DNA from: DATBLE01 sp963791425 | GTDB lineage: Bacteria; Actinomycetota; Thermoleophilia; Gaiellales; Gaiellaceae | Length of the DNA stretch: 64,000 nt | Direction of reading: 5' to 3' | NCBI GenBank assembly: GCA_963791425.1 | Contig: CAWBSE010000003.1 | Coordinates: forward strand, 248,001-312,000 | Shown here: piece by piece, positions 39,370-48,022 of the stretch | Layout of the letters: each line of letters begins with the position of its first letter | How positions within the stretch are numbered: position 1 is the first letter of the stretch | Notes under the pieces: generated by a model | What the model was told of the DNA's origin: nothing | What the model saw: only the letters and a program-made list of their open reading frames with translations | The model's database searches: none | Position numbers and translations under genes: made by a program

Positions 39370-41759
39370 TGCGCAAGCTCCCACAGGCGGGCGGGCGTCA
39401 GCGGCAGGTGTGTCGGCTTCAGCCCGAGCGGCCGGAGCGCGTCGGCGACGGCGTTCGCGACCGCGGCGGGAGCGGTCTCGGACGACGACTCGCCGCATCC
39501 CTTCGCGCCGACCGGCGTGAACGGCGACGGCGTCTCGATGTGCGCGGTCGCGATCCGCGGCGCTTCCGCCGCCGTCAGGCAGCGGTAGTCGGCGAACGTG
39601 CCGGTCAGGAACTGGCCGTCCTCGTCCCAGCGGTACTCCTCGAGCAGCGCGCCGCCGAGCCCGTGCAGCGCCGAGCCGTACGTCTGGCCCTCGACCAGCT
39701 TCGGGTTGATGATCGTCCCGGCGTCGTTGGCGGAGGCGTACTTCAGGATCGTCACGCTCCACGTGACCGGGTCGACCTCGACGGCGATCACCTCGGCGAC
39801 GAACCCGTAGGCGTGCGACGAATTGATCCGGTCGTCGTCGGTCGGCGGCGCCGACGCCGGCACGTGGAAGACCTCGGACGCCTGGATCCCCGCGCTCATC
39901 CCGTCCGGCAGCAGGTGCGGCCCCCAGTGGGCGGTGCCGGCGATCCGGCGCAGTGAGACCGCACGGTCGGGGCTCCCCTTCACGCGCACCTCGCCGCCGG
40001 TCAGCTCGAGGTCGTCGACGGACGCCTCCAGCAGCATCGCGCCGATGTCGAGGATCTGCTTCTTGACGACGCCGGCGGCCTTCCGCGCCGCACCGGCGGC
40101 GATCCCGGAGAAGCGGCTCGAGTAGCTCCCCGACGAGACCGACCAGACCGACACGTGGCTGTCGAACTCGTCCACGGTGGCGATGTCGTCGGGCGTGAGG
40201 CCGAGCTCGTCGGCCACGACCTGGGCGGTCGCGGTCTGGTGGCCCTGGCCCTGCGGCGCGGTCGCCATCGTCACCACGACCTTGCCGCGCGGGTCGACGC
40301 GGATCTGCGCCCAGTCGGCCGCACCCGATTTGTGCAGGTAGCCGGGCGCCTGCCGCACCTCGGGCGGCAGTGCGACGGTGATGTAGCCCATGTTCGAGAT
40401 CGACGGGTCGACGGCGAGGCCGAGCCCGATCCCGACCAGACGGCCCTCGGCACGCGCCGCCTCTTGCATCGCGCGCAGCTCTGCGTAGCCGGCGGTCTCG
40501 AGCGCAAGGTCGAGCACACGCGGGTAGTCGCCGCTGTCGTACAGCCCGCCGGTCGGCGTCTCGTACGGGAACGCGTCGGCCTGGATCAGGTTTCGGCGGC
40601 GGATCTCGGCCGGGTCGAGCCCGAGCTGCTCGGCCGCCTCGTCCAGCGTCCGCTCGGTCTCGAGGTACACCTGCTGGCAGCCGTAGCCGCGGTTCGGGCC
40701 GGTCGGCACCTTGTTCGAGACGACGTCGACGAGGTGCAGCTCGACGTTCTGCACGCGGTACGGGCCGACGTAGTTGCCGAGCGGCCGGTACGTCGTCGCC
40801 GGCTCGGGCGCGCGGACGTACGCGCCGAGGTTGTCGGTCACGTGCGCGCGCAGGCCGATGATCTCGCCGTCCTTCGTCAGCGCCAGCTCGCGGGTGCCGA
40901 CGCGGTCGGGTTGGTGGCTGGAGCCGATCAGGTGCTCGGCGCGGTCCTCGACCCACTTGACCGGCCGGCCGGCGCGCATCGCGAGCAGCGCGACGATCGT
41001 GATGTAGGGAAAGAGCGACGACTTGATCCCGAAGCTGCCGCCGATGTCCTTGGGCACGATCACGCGCAGCTTCTCGTCCGGCATCCGCAGCGAGCGGGCG
41101 AGCACCGGCAGGAGCGTCATCGGGCCCATGAAGTTCGCCCAGACCGTCAGCAGTCCGGACGCGGGCTCGTAGTCGGCGACGATCCCGTACGTCTCGATCG
41201 GGGTCGAGCTGTACCGCTCCCAGCGCAGCGTCTCGGTGACGACGATGTCCGCACGAGCGAAGGCGCCGTCGGGGTCGCCGTAGCGAAGCGTCCGGTCGAC
41301 GACGACGTTCGACCCGACCTGCTCGTGCAGCAGCGGCTTCGCCGGGTCGAGGGCGTCCTCGACGGAGACGACCGCGTCGAGCGGCTCGTAGTCGGCGAAG
41401 ACGATCTCGGCTGCGTCCTCGGCCAGGTAGCGCGACTCGGCGGCGATCGCCGCGACCGGCTCGCCCGCGTACCGCGCGCGGTGGACGGCCATCCCGTAGA
41501 AGGCGAGCTGGTGCGTGATCCCGGCCGCGAACGGCTCGGTCAGGCCGGGAAGCTCGGTGCCGGAGAGCGCAGCGACGACGCCCGGCGACTCGAGCGCGGC
41601 GGAGAGGTCGACCGAGCGGATGTCGGCGTGCGCCCACGGCGAGCGGGCGAAGGCGACGTGGAGCGGGCGCGCAAACGGGAGGTCGTCCACGAACGTCCCG
41701 CGGCCGGTTAGCAGCGGGAGGTCTTCGCGGCGCGGGAGAGGCTGTCCGACCCAGGTCAC
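39366..41759 (-). CDS. Xanthine dehydrogenase-family Mo-binding large subunit
   Basis: A complete 797-residue catalytic subunit. MCD-cofactor motifs include IGGSFGIKSSLFPYI (about 242-256), the active-site loop GPNRGYGCQQ (about 349-358), PQGQGHQTATAQVV (about 490) and the C-terminal GAKGCGESSSE with the catalytic Glu. The loop is neither AYRCSFR nor AYRGAGR, so this is not a canonical CO dehydrogenase. It has the same NRGY loop as the truncated gene at the start of the window. It follows HyuA/HyuB in one operon, suggesting ring hydroxylation coupled to cyclic-amide opening. Confidence 0.93.
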   Translation of the reverse strand: MTWVGQPLPRREDLPLLTGRGTFVDDLPFARPLHVAFARSPWAHADIRSVDLSAALESPGVVAALSGTELPGLTEPFAAGITHQLAFYGMAVHRARYAGEPVAAIAAESRYLAEDAAEIVFADYEPLDAVVSVEDALDPAKPLLHEQVGSNVVVDRTLRYGDPDGAFARADIVVTETLRWERYSSTPIETYGIVADYEPASGLLTVWANFMGPMTLLPVLARSLRMPDEKLRVIVPKDIGGSFGIKSSLFPYITIVALLAMRAGRPVKWVEDRAEHLIGSSHQPDRVGTRELALTKDGEIIGLRAHVTDNLGAYVRAPEPATTYRPLGNYVGPYRVQNVELHLVDVVSNKVPTGPNRGYGCQQVYLETERTLDEAAEQLGLDPAEIRRRNLIQADAFPYETPTGGLYDSGDYPRVLDLALETAGYAELRAMQEAARAEGRLVGIGLGLAVDPSISNMGYITVALPPEVRQAPGYLHKSGAADWAQIRVDPRGKVVVTMATAPQGQGHQTATAQVVADELGLTPDDIATVDEFDSHVSVWSVSSGSYSSRFSGIAAGAARKAAGVVKKQILDIGAMLLEASVDDLELTGGEVRVKGSPDRAVSLRRIAGTAHWGPHLLPDGMSAGIQASEVFHVPASAPPTDDDRINSSHAYGFVAEVIAVEVDPVTWSVTILKYASANDAGTIINPKLVEGQTYGSALHGLGGALLEEYRWDEDGQFLTGTFADYRCLTAAEAPRIATAHIETPSPFTPVGAKGCGESSSETAPAAVANAVADALRPLGLKPTHLPLTPARLWELAQ

Positions 41760-41769
41760 GGCTCGATTC

Positions 41770-43266
41770 TCACACGCCCCAGCCGCCGCCTCCGGGGGTC
41801 TCGACGGTGACGACGTCGCCGGCGGCCAGCTCGCGCGTCGTCTTCGGGGGAAGCTCGGCGCCGTTCAAGAGGTTGCGACCGGGCCGGCCGGGCTCGCCGC
41901 CCTCGAGCCCGCGGGGTGCGTGGCGGCGCCGGTCGGTGAGCAGCGAGAGGGTCGCCGGCTCGAGCACGCGCAGCGAGCGGACGAGGCCGTCGCCGCCGCG
42001 ATGCCGGCCATCGCCGCCCGAGCCGTCGAGCAGCTCGTACCGCTCCACCCGCAGCGGCAGCTCTAGCTCGAGCGCCTCGACGGGCGTGTTCAAGGTGTTC
42101 GACATGCCGACGTGGACGCCGGACGGGCCGTCGCCACGGCTGGACGCGCCCTGCCCGCCGCCGAGCGTCTCGTAGTACGTCCAGGCGGACGTCCCGATCA
42201 CGACGTTGTTCATCGTCCCCTGGCCCTGCGCCGGGACGTCGGCCGCCTGGGAGAGCGCGAGCAGGACGGTGTCGGCGATCCGCTGGCTCGTCTCGACGTT
42301 GCCGGCGACGACCGCGGAGGGCCGCTGCGCGTTCACGAGGCAGCCTTCCGACGCGCGGATCGAGACCGTTGCGTACAGGCCGGCGTTGACGGGCACGTCG
42401 GCGCCGAGTGCAACCTTGACCGCAAACGTGCAGGCCGCGCGGGTGACCGCGAGCGGCGCGTTGACGTTCCCCGGAGCCGCCGGCGATGTCCCGGCGAAGT
42501 CGATGTCGATCGTGTCGCCGGCGACGGTGACGGCGACGCGGATCGGGAGGTCGTCGTCGGTGACACCGTCGCCCTCGACCTCGCCGTCGGCCTCGTAGCG
42601 GCCGTCCGGGAGGCGGCCGATCGCCTCGCGGGCGCGGCGCTCGGCGTAGGCGATCACCTCGTCGAACGCGACGAGGACGGCGTCGCGGCCACGGCGCTCG
42701 ACCAACTCGGCGAGCCGCCCGCCGGCGATCCGGTTGGCAGCGACCTGCGCCTGCAGGTCGGCCCGGCGGGTCTCGGGCGTGCGCACGTTGGCGAGGATCA
42801 GGCGCAGCACCTCGTCCCCCAGCCGGACGGGCGGGACGATCAGGCCCTCCTGCCAGATCGACGTCGAGCCGGCCGGCATCGAGCCCGGCACGAATCCGCC
42901 GACGTCCGAGTGGTGCGCGCGGGTGCAGGCGTAGCCGAGGATCTCTTCGCCGACCGCAAGCGGCGAGACGAGCGTGATGTCCGGCAGGTGCGAGCCACCG
43001 GCGAACGGGTCGTTGAGGACGAAGACGTCGCCCGGCTGCGGGTCGCGCGCGATCACGGCGGCGACCGATTCGGGCATCGCACCGAGGTGGACGGGGATGT
43101 GCTCCGCCTGGGCGACCATGCGGCCGCCGGCGTCGAAGAGCGCGGCCGAGCAGTCGCGCCGCTCCTTGATGTTGGAGGAGGAGGCGCTGCGGACGAGCAC
43201 GGTGCCCATCTCCTCGGCGATGCCGGAGAGGGCCGCGCTCATCACCGACAGGGTCACGGGATCCAC
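41770..43266 (-). CDS. hyuB: Hydantoinase B/oxoprolinase family protein
   Basis: A 498-residue HyuB subunit, which with HyuA forms ATP-dependent hydantoinases, 5-oxoprolinases or acetone-type carboxylases. Family blocks are SSSNIKERRDCSAALFDAGG (about 28-47), HIPVHLGAMPESV, FVLNDPFAGGSHLPD (about 81-95), ACTRAHHSDVGG and the C-terminal TPGGGGWG. GTG 43266 gives the usual MDPVTL start and overlaps hyuA by 13 bp. GTG 43257 with a 4 bp overlap is the alternative. It ends 11 bp before the large Mo subunit start. Confidence 0.93.
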   Translation of the reverse strand: MDPVTLSVMSAALSGIAEEMGTVLVRSASSSNIKERRDCSAALFDAGGRMVAQAEHIPVHLGAMPESVAAVIARDPQPGDVFVLNDPFAGGSHLPDITLVSPLAVGEEILGYACTRAHHSDVGGFVPGSMPAGSTSIWQEGLIVPPVRLGDEVLRLILANVRTPETRRADLQAQVAANRIAGGRLAELVERRGRDAVLVAFDEVIAYAERRAREAIGRLPDGRYEADGEVEGDGVTDDDLPIRVAVTVAGDTIDIDFAGTSPAAPGNVNAPLAVTRAACTFAVKVALGADVPVNAGLYATVSIRASEGCLVNAQRPSAVVAGNVETSQRIADTVLLALSQAADVPAQGQGTMNNVVIGTSAWTYYETLGGGQGASSRGDGPSGVHVGMSNTLNTPVEALELELPLRVERYELLDGSGGDGRHRGGDGLVRSLRVLEPATLSLLTDRRRHAPRGLEGGEPGRPGRNLLNGAELPPKTTRELAAGDVVTVETPGGGGWGV

Positions 43267-45177
43267 GTTCGCTCCAGGACGAGGGTGCCGACCGCGTCGG
43301 GCTCGCCCGCCCAGCCCGGACAGACGAAACAGGTGGCTCCCGGAAGCTCGACGATCGCGGGCCCCGTGACGGCCGCGCCCGGGCCGTGCACCGGCAGCTC
43401 CAGCCACTCGCCGTCAACGAAGGCGCGGCGGCTGCCCGGCGGTCTTAACAGTGCCTGGCACTGCAAGGACGGGCGCTCACGCACCAGGGTGGCGACCAGC
43501 CGGCGGGTGACGATCGACGGCTCGACGTCGAGACGGAACCCGTAGCGCCGCGCATGCGCGTCGCCGAACCCCGCCTCCCAGCCGTCGGCGTCGACCGTCA
43601 GCTCGTGCGACTGGCCGGCGTAGCGGGCGTCGACCAGCCGCCGCTGCTCTGCGCCCGGAAGATCCGCGGTGGCGCGAGCCTCGAGCTCCTCGAACGGGAC
43701 GGCCGCCGGCGCGACGTAGTCGCGGCGCAGGTCGGCCGCCGCCAGGCCGAGCGCGCTGAGCACGCCCGAGGCGAGCGGCACGAGCACACGCTCGACGCCG
43801 AGCTCCTCCGCCAGCGCGCACGCGTGCAGCGGCCCGGCGCCGCCGAAGGCGACGAGCGCCAGCCCGCGCGGGTCGATCCCGCGCTCGACGCTGACCACCC
43901 GCAACGCCCGCGCCATCTCCGCGTTGACGACACGAACGACTCCGAGCGCGGCGGCCAGGGCTCGGTGCGCCACGTCCCTGTCTCTGAGACCGAGGGTGGA
44001 AACGTTCTGGGACATTTCGTCCACAGGGAGCTGGGCCAGCACCTGCTCGGCGCGGCTCCGGTCGAGGAAGACCTCGCCGCCGAGGACGGCGCCGTCCGCG
44101 AGGTAGCCGAGGACGAGGTTGGCGTCGGTGACCGTCGGCAGCTCTCCGCCGCGGCCGTACGCGGCCGGTCCCGGCCGCGCGCCGGCCGAGCGCGGGCCGA
44201 CGCGGAGCGCACCGCCGTCGTCGAGCCAGGCGATCGAGCCGCCGCCCGCGCCGATCGTGTGGACGTCGACCATCGGGAACCGGATCGGGACGCCCGCGAC
44301 CACCGACTCGGCCGTCACCTGTGCCTCGCCGCCGAGCACGGCGGCGACATCGGTGCTCGTCCCGCCCATGTCGAAGGTGAGAACGTCCGCGCCGCCCGCC
44401 ACGAACGCCGCGCCGACCACGCCGGCCGCCGGCCCGGAGAGCACGCACGCGGCCGGACGCGCCGCCGCAGCGGCGACGTCGGCGACGCCGCCCGACGACT
44501 GCATCACCAGCGGCCGGGGCTCGATCTCCTCGAGGTACGCCGACAGCGCGGGCGCGAGGTAGGCGTTCGCCACCGTCGTCGAGCAGCGCTCGTACTCGCG
44601 GAACTCCGGGCAGCAGCTCGCTCGAGAGCGACACGGGGACGTCCGGCAGCGCCGCCCGCAGCGCCTCGCCGACCCGCCGCTCGTGCTCGGGATGAAGGAA
44701 CGAGAACAGCAGGCAGACGGCGACCGCCTCGACCCCGGCGGCGGCCACCGCCGCGACAGCAGCCCCCAGCGACGCCTCGTCCAGCGCCACCAGCACGCCC
44801 TCGGGCCCCATCCGCTCGCGCACCGCGAACCGCAGCTCGCGCGGGACGAGCGGCGCCGGACGATGCGCGGCGAGGTCGTAGAGCGACGCCCGGTTCTGAC
44901 GGCCGATCTCCAGCACGTCACGGAAACCCTCGGTGGTGACGAGCGCCGTCCGCGCGCCGCGCCGCTCGAGCAGCGCGTTCGTGGCGACGGTCGTCCCGTG
45001 CGCGAGCACACCGACAGCCGAGCCGTCCACGCCGGCGGCGGCGAGCGCCGCCGCGACCCCGCGCGCCTCGTCACCGGGCACCGACGGCACCTTCGCCGTG
45101 ACGAGCCCGCCGTCGACGATCGCGACCAGATCGGTGAACGTGCCGCCGACATCGACCCCCACGGAGATACCTCCCAT
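43254..45177 (-). CDS. hyuA: Hydantoinase A/oxoprolinase family protein (frameshifted by one surplus base)
   Basis: About 640 residues when one base is skipped. The N-terminal actin-like ATPase domain, SVGVDVGGTFTDLVAI (about 5-20) and VLAHGTTVATNALLERRGAR, is in one frame up to SLSSELLP. The rest (EFREYERCSTTVANAYLAPA, DMGGTSTDVAA, FGGAGPLHACALAEELG) is in the next. Removing one G near 44607 restores it. ATG 45177 has AAGGA about 8 bases upstream. The C-terminal part carries an in-frame palindromic insert at 43449-43463. It is first of the hyuA-hyuB-Mo-hydroxylase operon. Confidence 0.85.
43449..43463. repeat. Dispersed palindrome CAGTGCCTGGCACTG, copy 3, inside hyuA
   Basis: A 15 bp palindrome with 7 bp arms around a central T. 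It lies within the hyuA coding region, where it is read in frame as part of SLQCQALLRPPG. Its core equals the intergenic copies at 6060 and 25392. Confidence 0.6.
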
Positions 45178-45196
45178 CGCCCGATCCTTTCGCGGA

Positions 45197-45202
45197 TAGG
45201 GT
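45197..45202 (+). promoter_or_regulatory. Putative -10 box TAGGGT of fhs
   Basis: TAGGGT lies 11 bases before ATG 45214 in a 36 bp divergent intergenic region. GGAAG between them may serve as a ribosome site, so the leader would be only a few bases long. Confidence 0.4.
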
Positions 45203-45213
45203 TGGAAGCGCAA

Positions 45214-46885
45214 ATGGCGACCACGAAGATGCCATCCAGCCTCGAGATCGCGCAGCAGGCGACGCTCCGGCCGATCGCCGAGATCGCCGAGCAACTCGGC
45301 CTGCTCGACGACGAGGTCGACCTCTACGGCAAGTACAAGGCGAAGATAGACCTCTCCGTGGTCGACCGGCTCGCCGACCGCCCGAACGCGAAGCTGATCG
45401 GCGTCACCGCGATCACGCCGACGAAGGCGGGCGAGGGCAAGACGACGACCGCGGTCAGCCTGACGCAGGGCCTGGGCAAGATCGGCAAGAGCCCGGTGCT
45501 GTGCCTGCGCGAGGCGTCGCTCGGCCCCGTGTTCGGGATCAAGGGCGGCGCGGCCGGAGCCGGGTACGCCCAGGTCGTGCCGATGGAGGATCTGAACCTC
45601 CACTTCACCGGCGACATCCACGCGATCGGCGCCGCGAACAACCTGCTCTCGGCGATGCTCGAGGCGCACATCCTGCACGGCAACCAGCTCGGGATCGACC
45701 CGCTGACGATCAGCTGGCGCCGCTGCATGGACATGAACGACCGCGCTCTGCGCACGATCGTCGCCGGCCTCGGCGGCCGAGCGAACGGCTACGTCCGCGA
45801 GACCGGCTTCGACATCACCGCCGCCTCGGAGGTGATGGCGATCACCGCCGTCGCCCGCGACCTCTTCGACCTGCGCAAGCGGCTCGGCGCGATCACCGTC
45901 GGCTACACGTACGAGGGCGAGGCGGTCACGGCCGAGCAGCTGAAGGCCGCCGGCTCGATGACCGTCCTGCTCAAGGAGGCGATCAAGCCCAACCTCGTCC
46001 AGACGCTCGAGGGCCAGCCGGCGTTCGTCCACTGCGGCCCGTTCGCGAACATCGCGCACGGGAACTCCTCGCTCGTCGCCGACCTCGTCGGGCAGAAGCT
46101 CGGCGACTACGTCGTCACCGAGTCGGGCTTCGGCTCCGACATGGGCATGGAGAAGTTCCTCGACATCGTCTGCCGCATCGGGAACATCGCGCCGAGCGCG
46201 ATCGTCCTCGTCGCCACGGCGAAGGCGCTGAAGCACCACGGCGGCGACCCTGACGGCGGCATCGACGCGGTCGAGCGCGGCGCGGCGAACCTCGAGCGCC
46301 ACATCGGGATCATCCGCGAGTTCGGGTTGAACGCCGTCGTCGCCGTGAACAAGTTCCCGGGGGACACCGACGCCGAGATCGAGACGGTCGGCAGGCTCGC
46401 CATGGAGTTCGGCGCCTATTCGACCGCCGTGAACACCGCGGTCGGGGACGGCGGCGAGGGCGCCCGCGAGCTGGCCGAGGCGGCGGTCGCCGCGGCCGAG
46501 GCGCCGAGCACCTTCGAGCCGGTCTACGCGCTGGACGCGCCGATCAAGGACAAGATCGAGGCGATCGCCAAGCGGGTCTACGGCGCCGACGGCATCAGCC
46601 TGCTGCCCCAGGCGGTCGCGGACATCGAGCGGTTCACGGCGCAGGGCCTCGACACCGTGCCGATCTGCATGGCGAAGACCCACCTGTCGCTCTCGGCCGA
46701 TCCGAACCTGACGAACGCACCGACCGGCTTCACCGTCCCGGTGCGGGCGATCCGCGCCGTACACCGGCGCCGGCTGGCTGGTCGCCCTCTGCGGCGACAT
46801 GCAGACGATGCCGGGCCTGTCGGCGACGCCGGCCGCGTTCAACGTCGACATCGACGAGAGCGGCCGCACCATTGGCCTTTTCTGA
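45214..46885 (+). CDS. fhs: Formate-tetrahydrofolate ligase (frameshifted near the 3' end)
   Basis: About 556 residues. It joins formate to tetrahydrofolate with ATP, giving 10-formyl-THF. Motifs are TPTKAGEGKTTTAVSL (P-loop, about 67-82), FGIKGGAAGAGYAQVVPMED (about 109-128), HFTGDIHAIGAANNL and the late PTGFTVPVRAIRA. The last 41 or so residues (YTGAGWLVALCGDMQTMPGL to RTIGLF) are one frame away. Removing one G at 46759 restores them. Without the repair the protein would lose the conserved C-terminus. Overlaps the cyclodeaminase-like gene by 14 bp. Confidence 0.92.
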
Positions 46886-47333
46886 GGCGCTGCCTTCTTC
46901 TGAGCCGCCGGCCGCGGGGCCTGCGATCGTCCGAACGGTGGAGCTGGCCGCAGGGCTGGCGCTTCTGACCGCCCGCGTCGCCGGCCGTGACGACCTCGTC
47001 GGCCGCGCCGAGGCGCTCCGGGCCGAGGTCGAGCCGCTGGCTGCGGCCGACACCGCGGCCTACGGGGACTTCCTGGCCACGGGCTCGGACGAGGCCCGCG
47101 CCCGGACGATCGAGCTGCCGCTGCGGATGGCCGACCTCGCCGCCGACGCGGCCGAGTTGGCGGCCGAGGCTGCGAACGCGACCGAGCGCGCCGTCCGCGG
47201 CGACGCGAGGACCGGCGTCCTGCTGGCCGACGCGGCGGCCCGCGCCGCCGCCATGCTCGTCCAGGTGAACGGCGGCGGCGACGCGGCTGCTGCTGCTACC
47301 GAGCGGGCTGCGCGTGCAGCTGCTCGGGTGTGA
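46872..47333 (+). CDS. Cyclodeaminase/cyclohydrolase (FchA/FTCD_C) family protein, degenerate
   Basis: A 153-residue helical protein of the formiminotransferase-cyclodeaminase C-terminal family, whose FchA members interconvert methenyl- and formyl-THF. The helical pattern FSEALPSSEPPAAGPAIVRT to ELPLRMADLAADAAELAAEA and the NGGGDAAAAATE end fit the family. The usual Pro-Gly-Gly-Gly folate loop is replaced by PPAAGPAIV, and the protein is short. TTG start at 46872 inside fhs, so translation is probably coupled. Functional pairing with fhs in C1-folate metabolism is likely, but the changed loop leaves activity uncertain. Confidence 0.78.
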   Translation: MAFSEALPSSEPPAAGPAIVRTVELAAGLALLTARVAGRDDLVGRAEALRAEVEPLAAADTAAYGDFLATGSDEARARTIELPLRMADLAADAAELAAEAANATERAVRGDARTGVLLADAAARAAAMLVQVNGGGDAAAAATERAARAAARV

Positions 47334-47982
47334 CGCCGAGCCCGCGAAGCACCTCGCCGCCGACCCCTCGCGAGTCGGAGACCAGCGCCAGCAGGATGTC
47401 GCGGGGACCGAACTGCTCGCGGCCGGCGGCTGTGGCGTCGTTCAGCGCCGCTTCGAGGATGCGCTTCGCCCTCGGTGTCAGCGGACGCGGCATGCCCTCG
47501 ATCCACGCCTCGTCGCCCTCGCCGACCTGATCGACGACCTGCTCGCGTGCGGCGTCATACGAGACGTCGACGCCCGCGATGCCGAGCTTCAGGATCGCGA
47601 GCATGAGGTGCTCGGTGCCGATGTAGTCGTGCCGCAGCGAGTCGGCCTCCTTCTGGGCGCCGACCATCACCTCGCGGGCGTCGTCGTCGAAGCCGGCGAT
47701 GAAGAACCGGCGGTTGCCGCCGCGGGGGCGACCGTGCTTCCAGCGACGACGCGCCCAGGGTGGGGCTCCGGGAGGGCCGGCAGGCCCTTCCACGATCTGG
47801 TGGACGCGCTGGTGTGACAACTCCAGGGACTCGGCGATCTCGCGGAGCGAGCCGCCGGCGGCGTGGAGCCTCTTGATCGCGTGGTGGTAGTCCACGCGGG
47901 CGTGCGCTGTCTGGCTCTCGAGGTCGATCAGGTGCTGCCGCACCTCTTTCGCCTCGGCCAGGATGTGTTCGTCTAGTGTCAT
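47296..47982 (-). CDS. HTH protein with C-terminal Clp_N (ClpA/ClpC N-domain) repeat
   Basis: A 228-residue two-part protein. Residues 1-40 are helical and charged. A helix-turn-helix, GSLREIAESLELSHQRVHQI, is at about 44-63. After a Pro/Arg-rich linker (about 66-90), residues 92-222 form a Clp N-domain: IGTEHLMLAILKLGIAGVDV, then FGPRDILLALVSDSRGVGGE, the two repeats by which ClpC binds substrates or adaptors. There is no ATPase. It may be a DNA-binding sensor of unfolded or tagged protein. A cluster of GTCTAG sites covers its promoter. Convergent with and overlapping the cyclodeaminase gene by 38 bp. Confidence 0.88.
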   Translation of the reverse strand: MTLDEHILAEAKEVRQHLIDLESQTAHARVDYHHAIKRLHAAGGSLREIAESLELSHQRVHQIVEGPAGPPGAPPWARRRWKHGRPRGGNRRFFIAGFDDDAREVMVGAQKEADSLRHDYIGTEHLMLAILKLGIAGVDVSYDAAREQVVDQVGEGDEAWIEGMPRPLTPRAKRILEAALNDATAAGREQFGPRDILLALVSDSRGVGGEVLRGLGVTPEQLHAQPAR

Positions 47983-48022
47983 AGACGTCTAGAGTACTAG
48001 ACAGGCGTCTAGTTGTCTAGAC
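47971..48022 (-). promoter_or_regulatory. Operator cluster: GTCTAG/CTAGAC repeats over HTH-Clp_N promoter
   Basis: Within 52 bp there are six GTCTAG-type sites: 47971, TAGACGTCTA (47982-47991, perfect palindrome), 47987, 47997, 48007 and GTCTAGAC (48015-48022, perfect palindrome). Those at 47987, 47997 and 48007 are exactly 10 bp apart, one helical turn. The -10 box TACTCT (minus, 47996-47991) lies within, 8 bases from ATG 47982. CTAG is rare in such GC-rich DNA, so the clustering is unlikely to be chance. It extends into codons 3-4, using the uncommon Leu codon CTA. Confidence 0.72.

Noticed and set aside
38653..41637. A 994-residue minus-strand frame as one giant protein
   Set aside because: Only its last 238 residues (the FAD subunit) are real; the rest is the wrong frame of the large Mo subunit, Arg/Gly-rich and without family motifs.
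39366..41759. Form I carbon monoxide dehydrogenase (CoxL)
   Set aside because: The AYRCSFR loop with the copper-binding Cys is absent; the loop reads NRGYG.
45183..45213. Tetrahydrofolate riboswitch upstream of fhs
   Set aside because: Only 36 bp separate the divergent starts, too little for a riboswitch aptamer.
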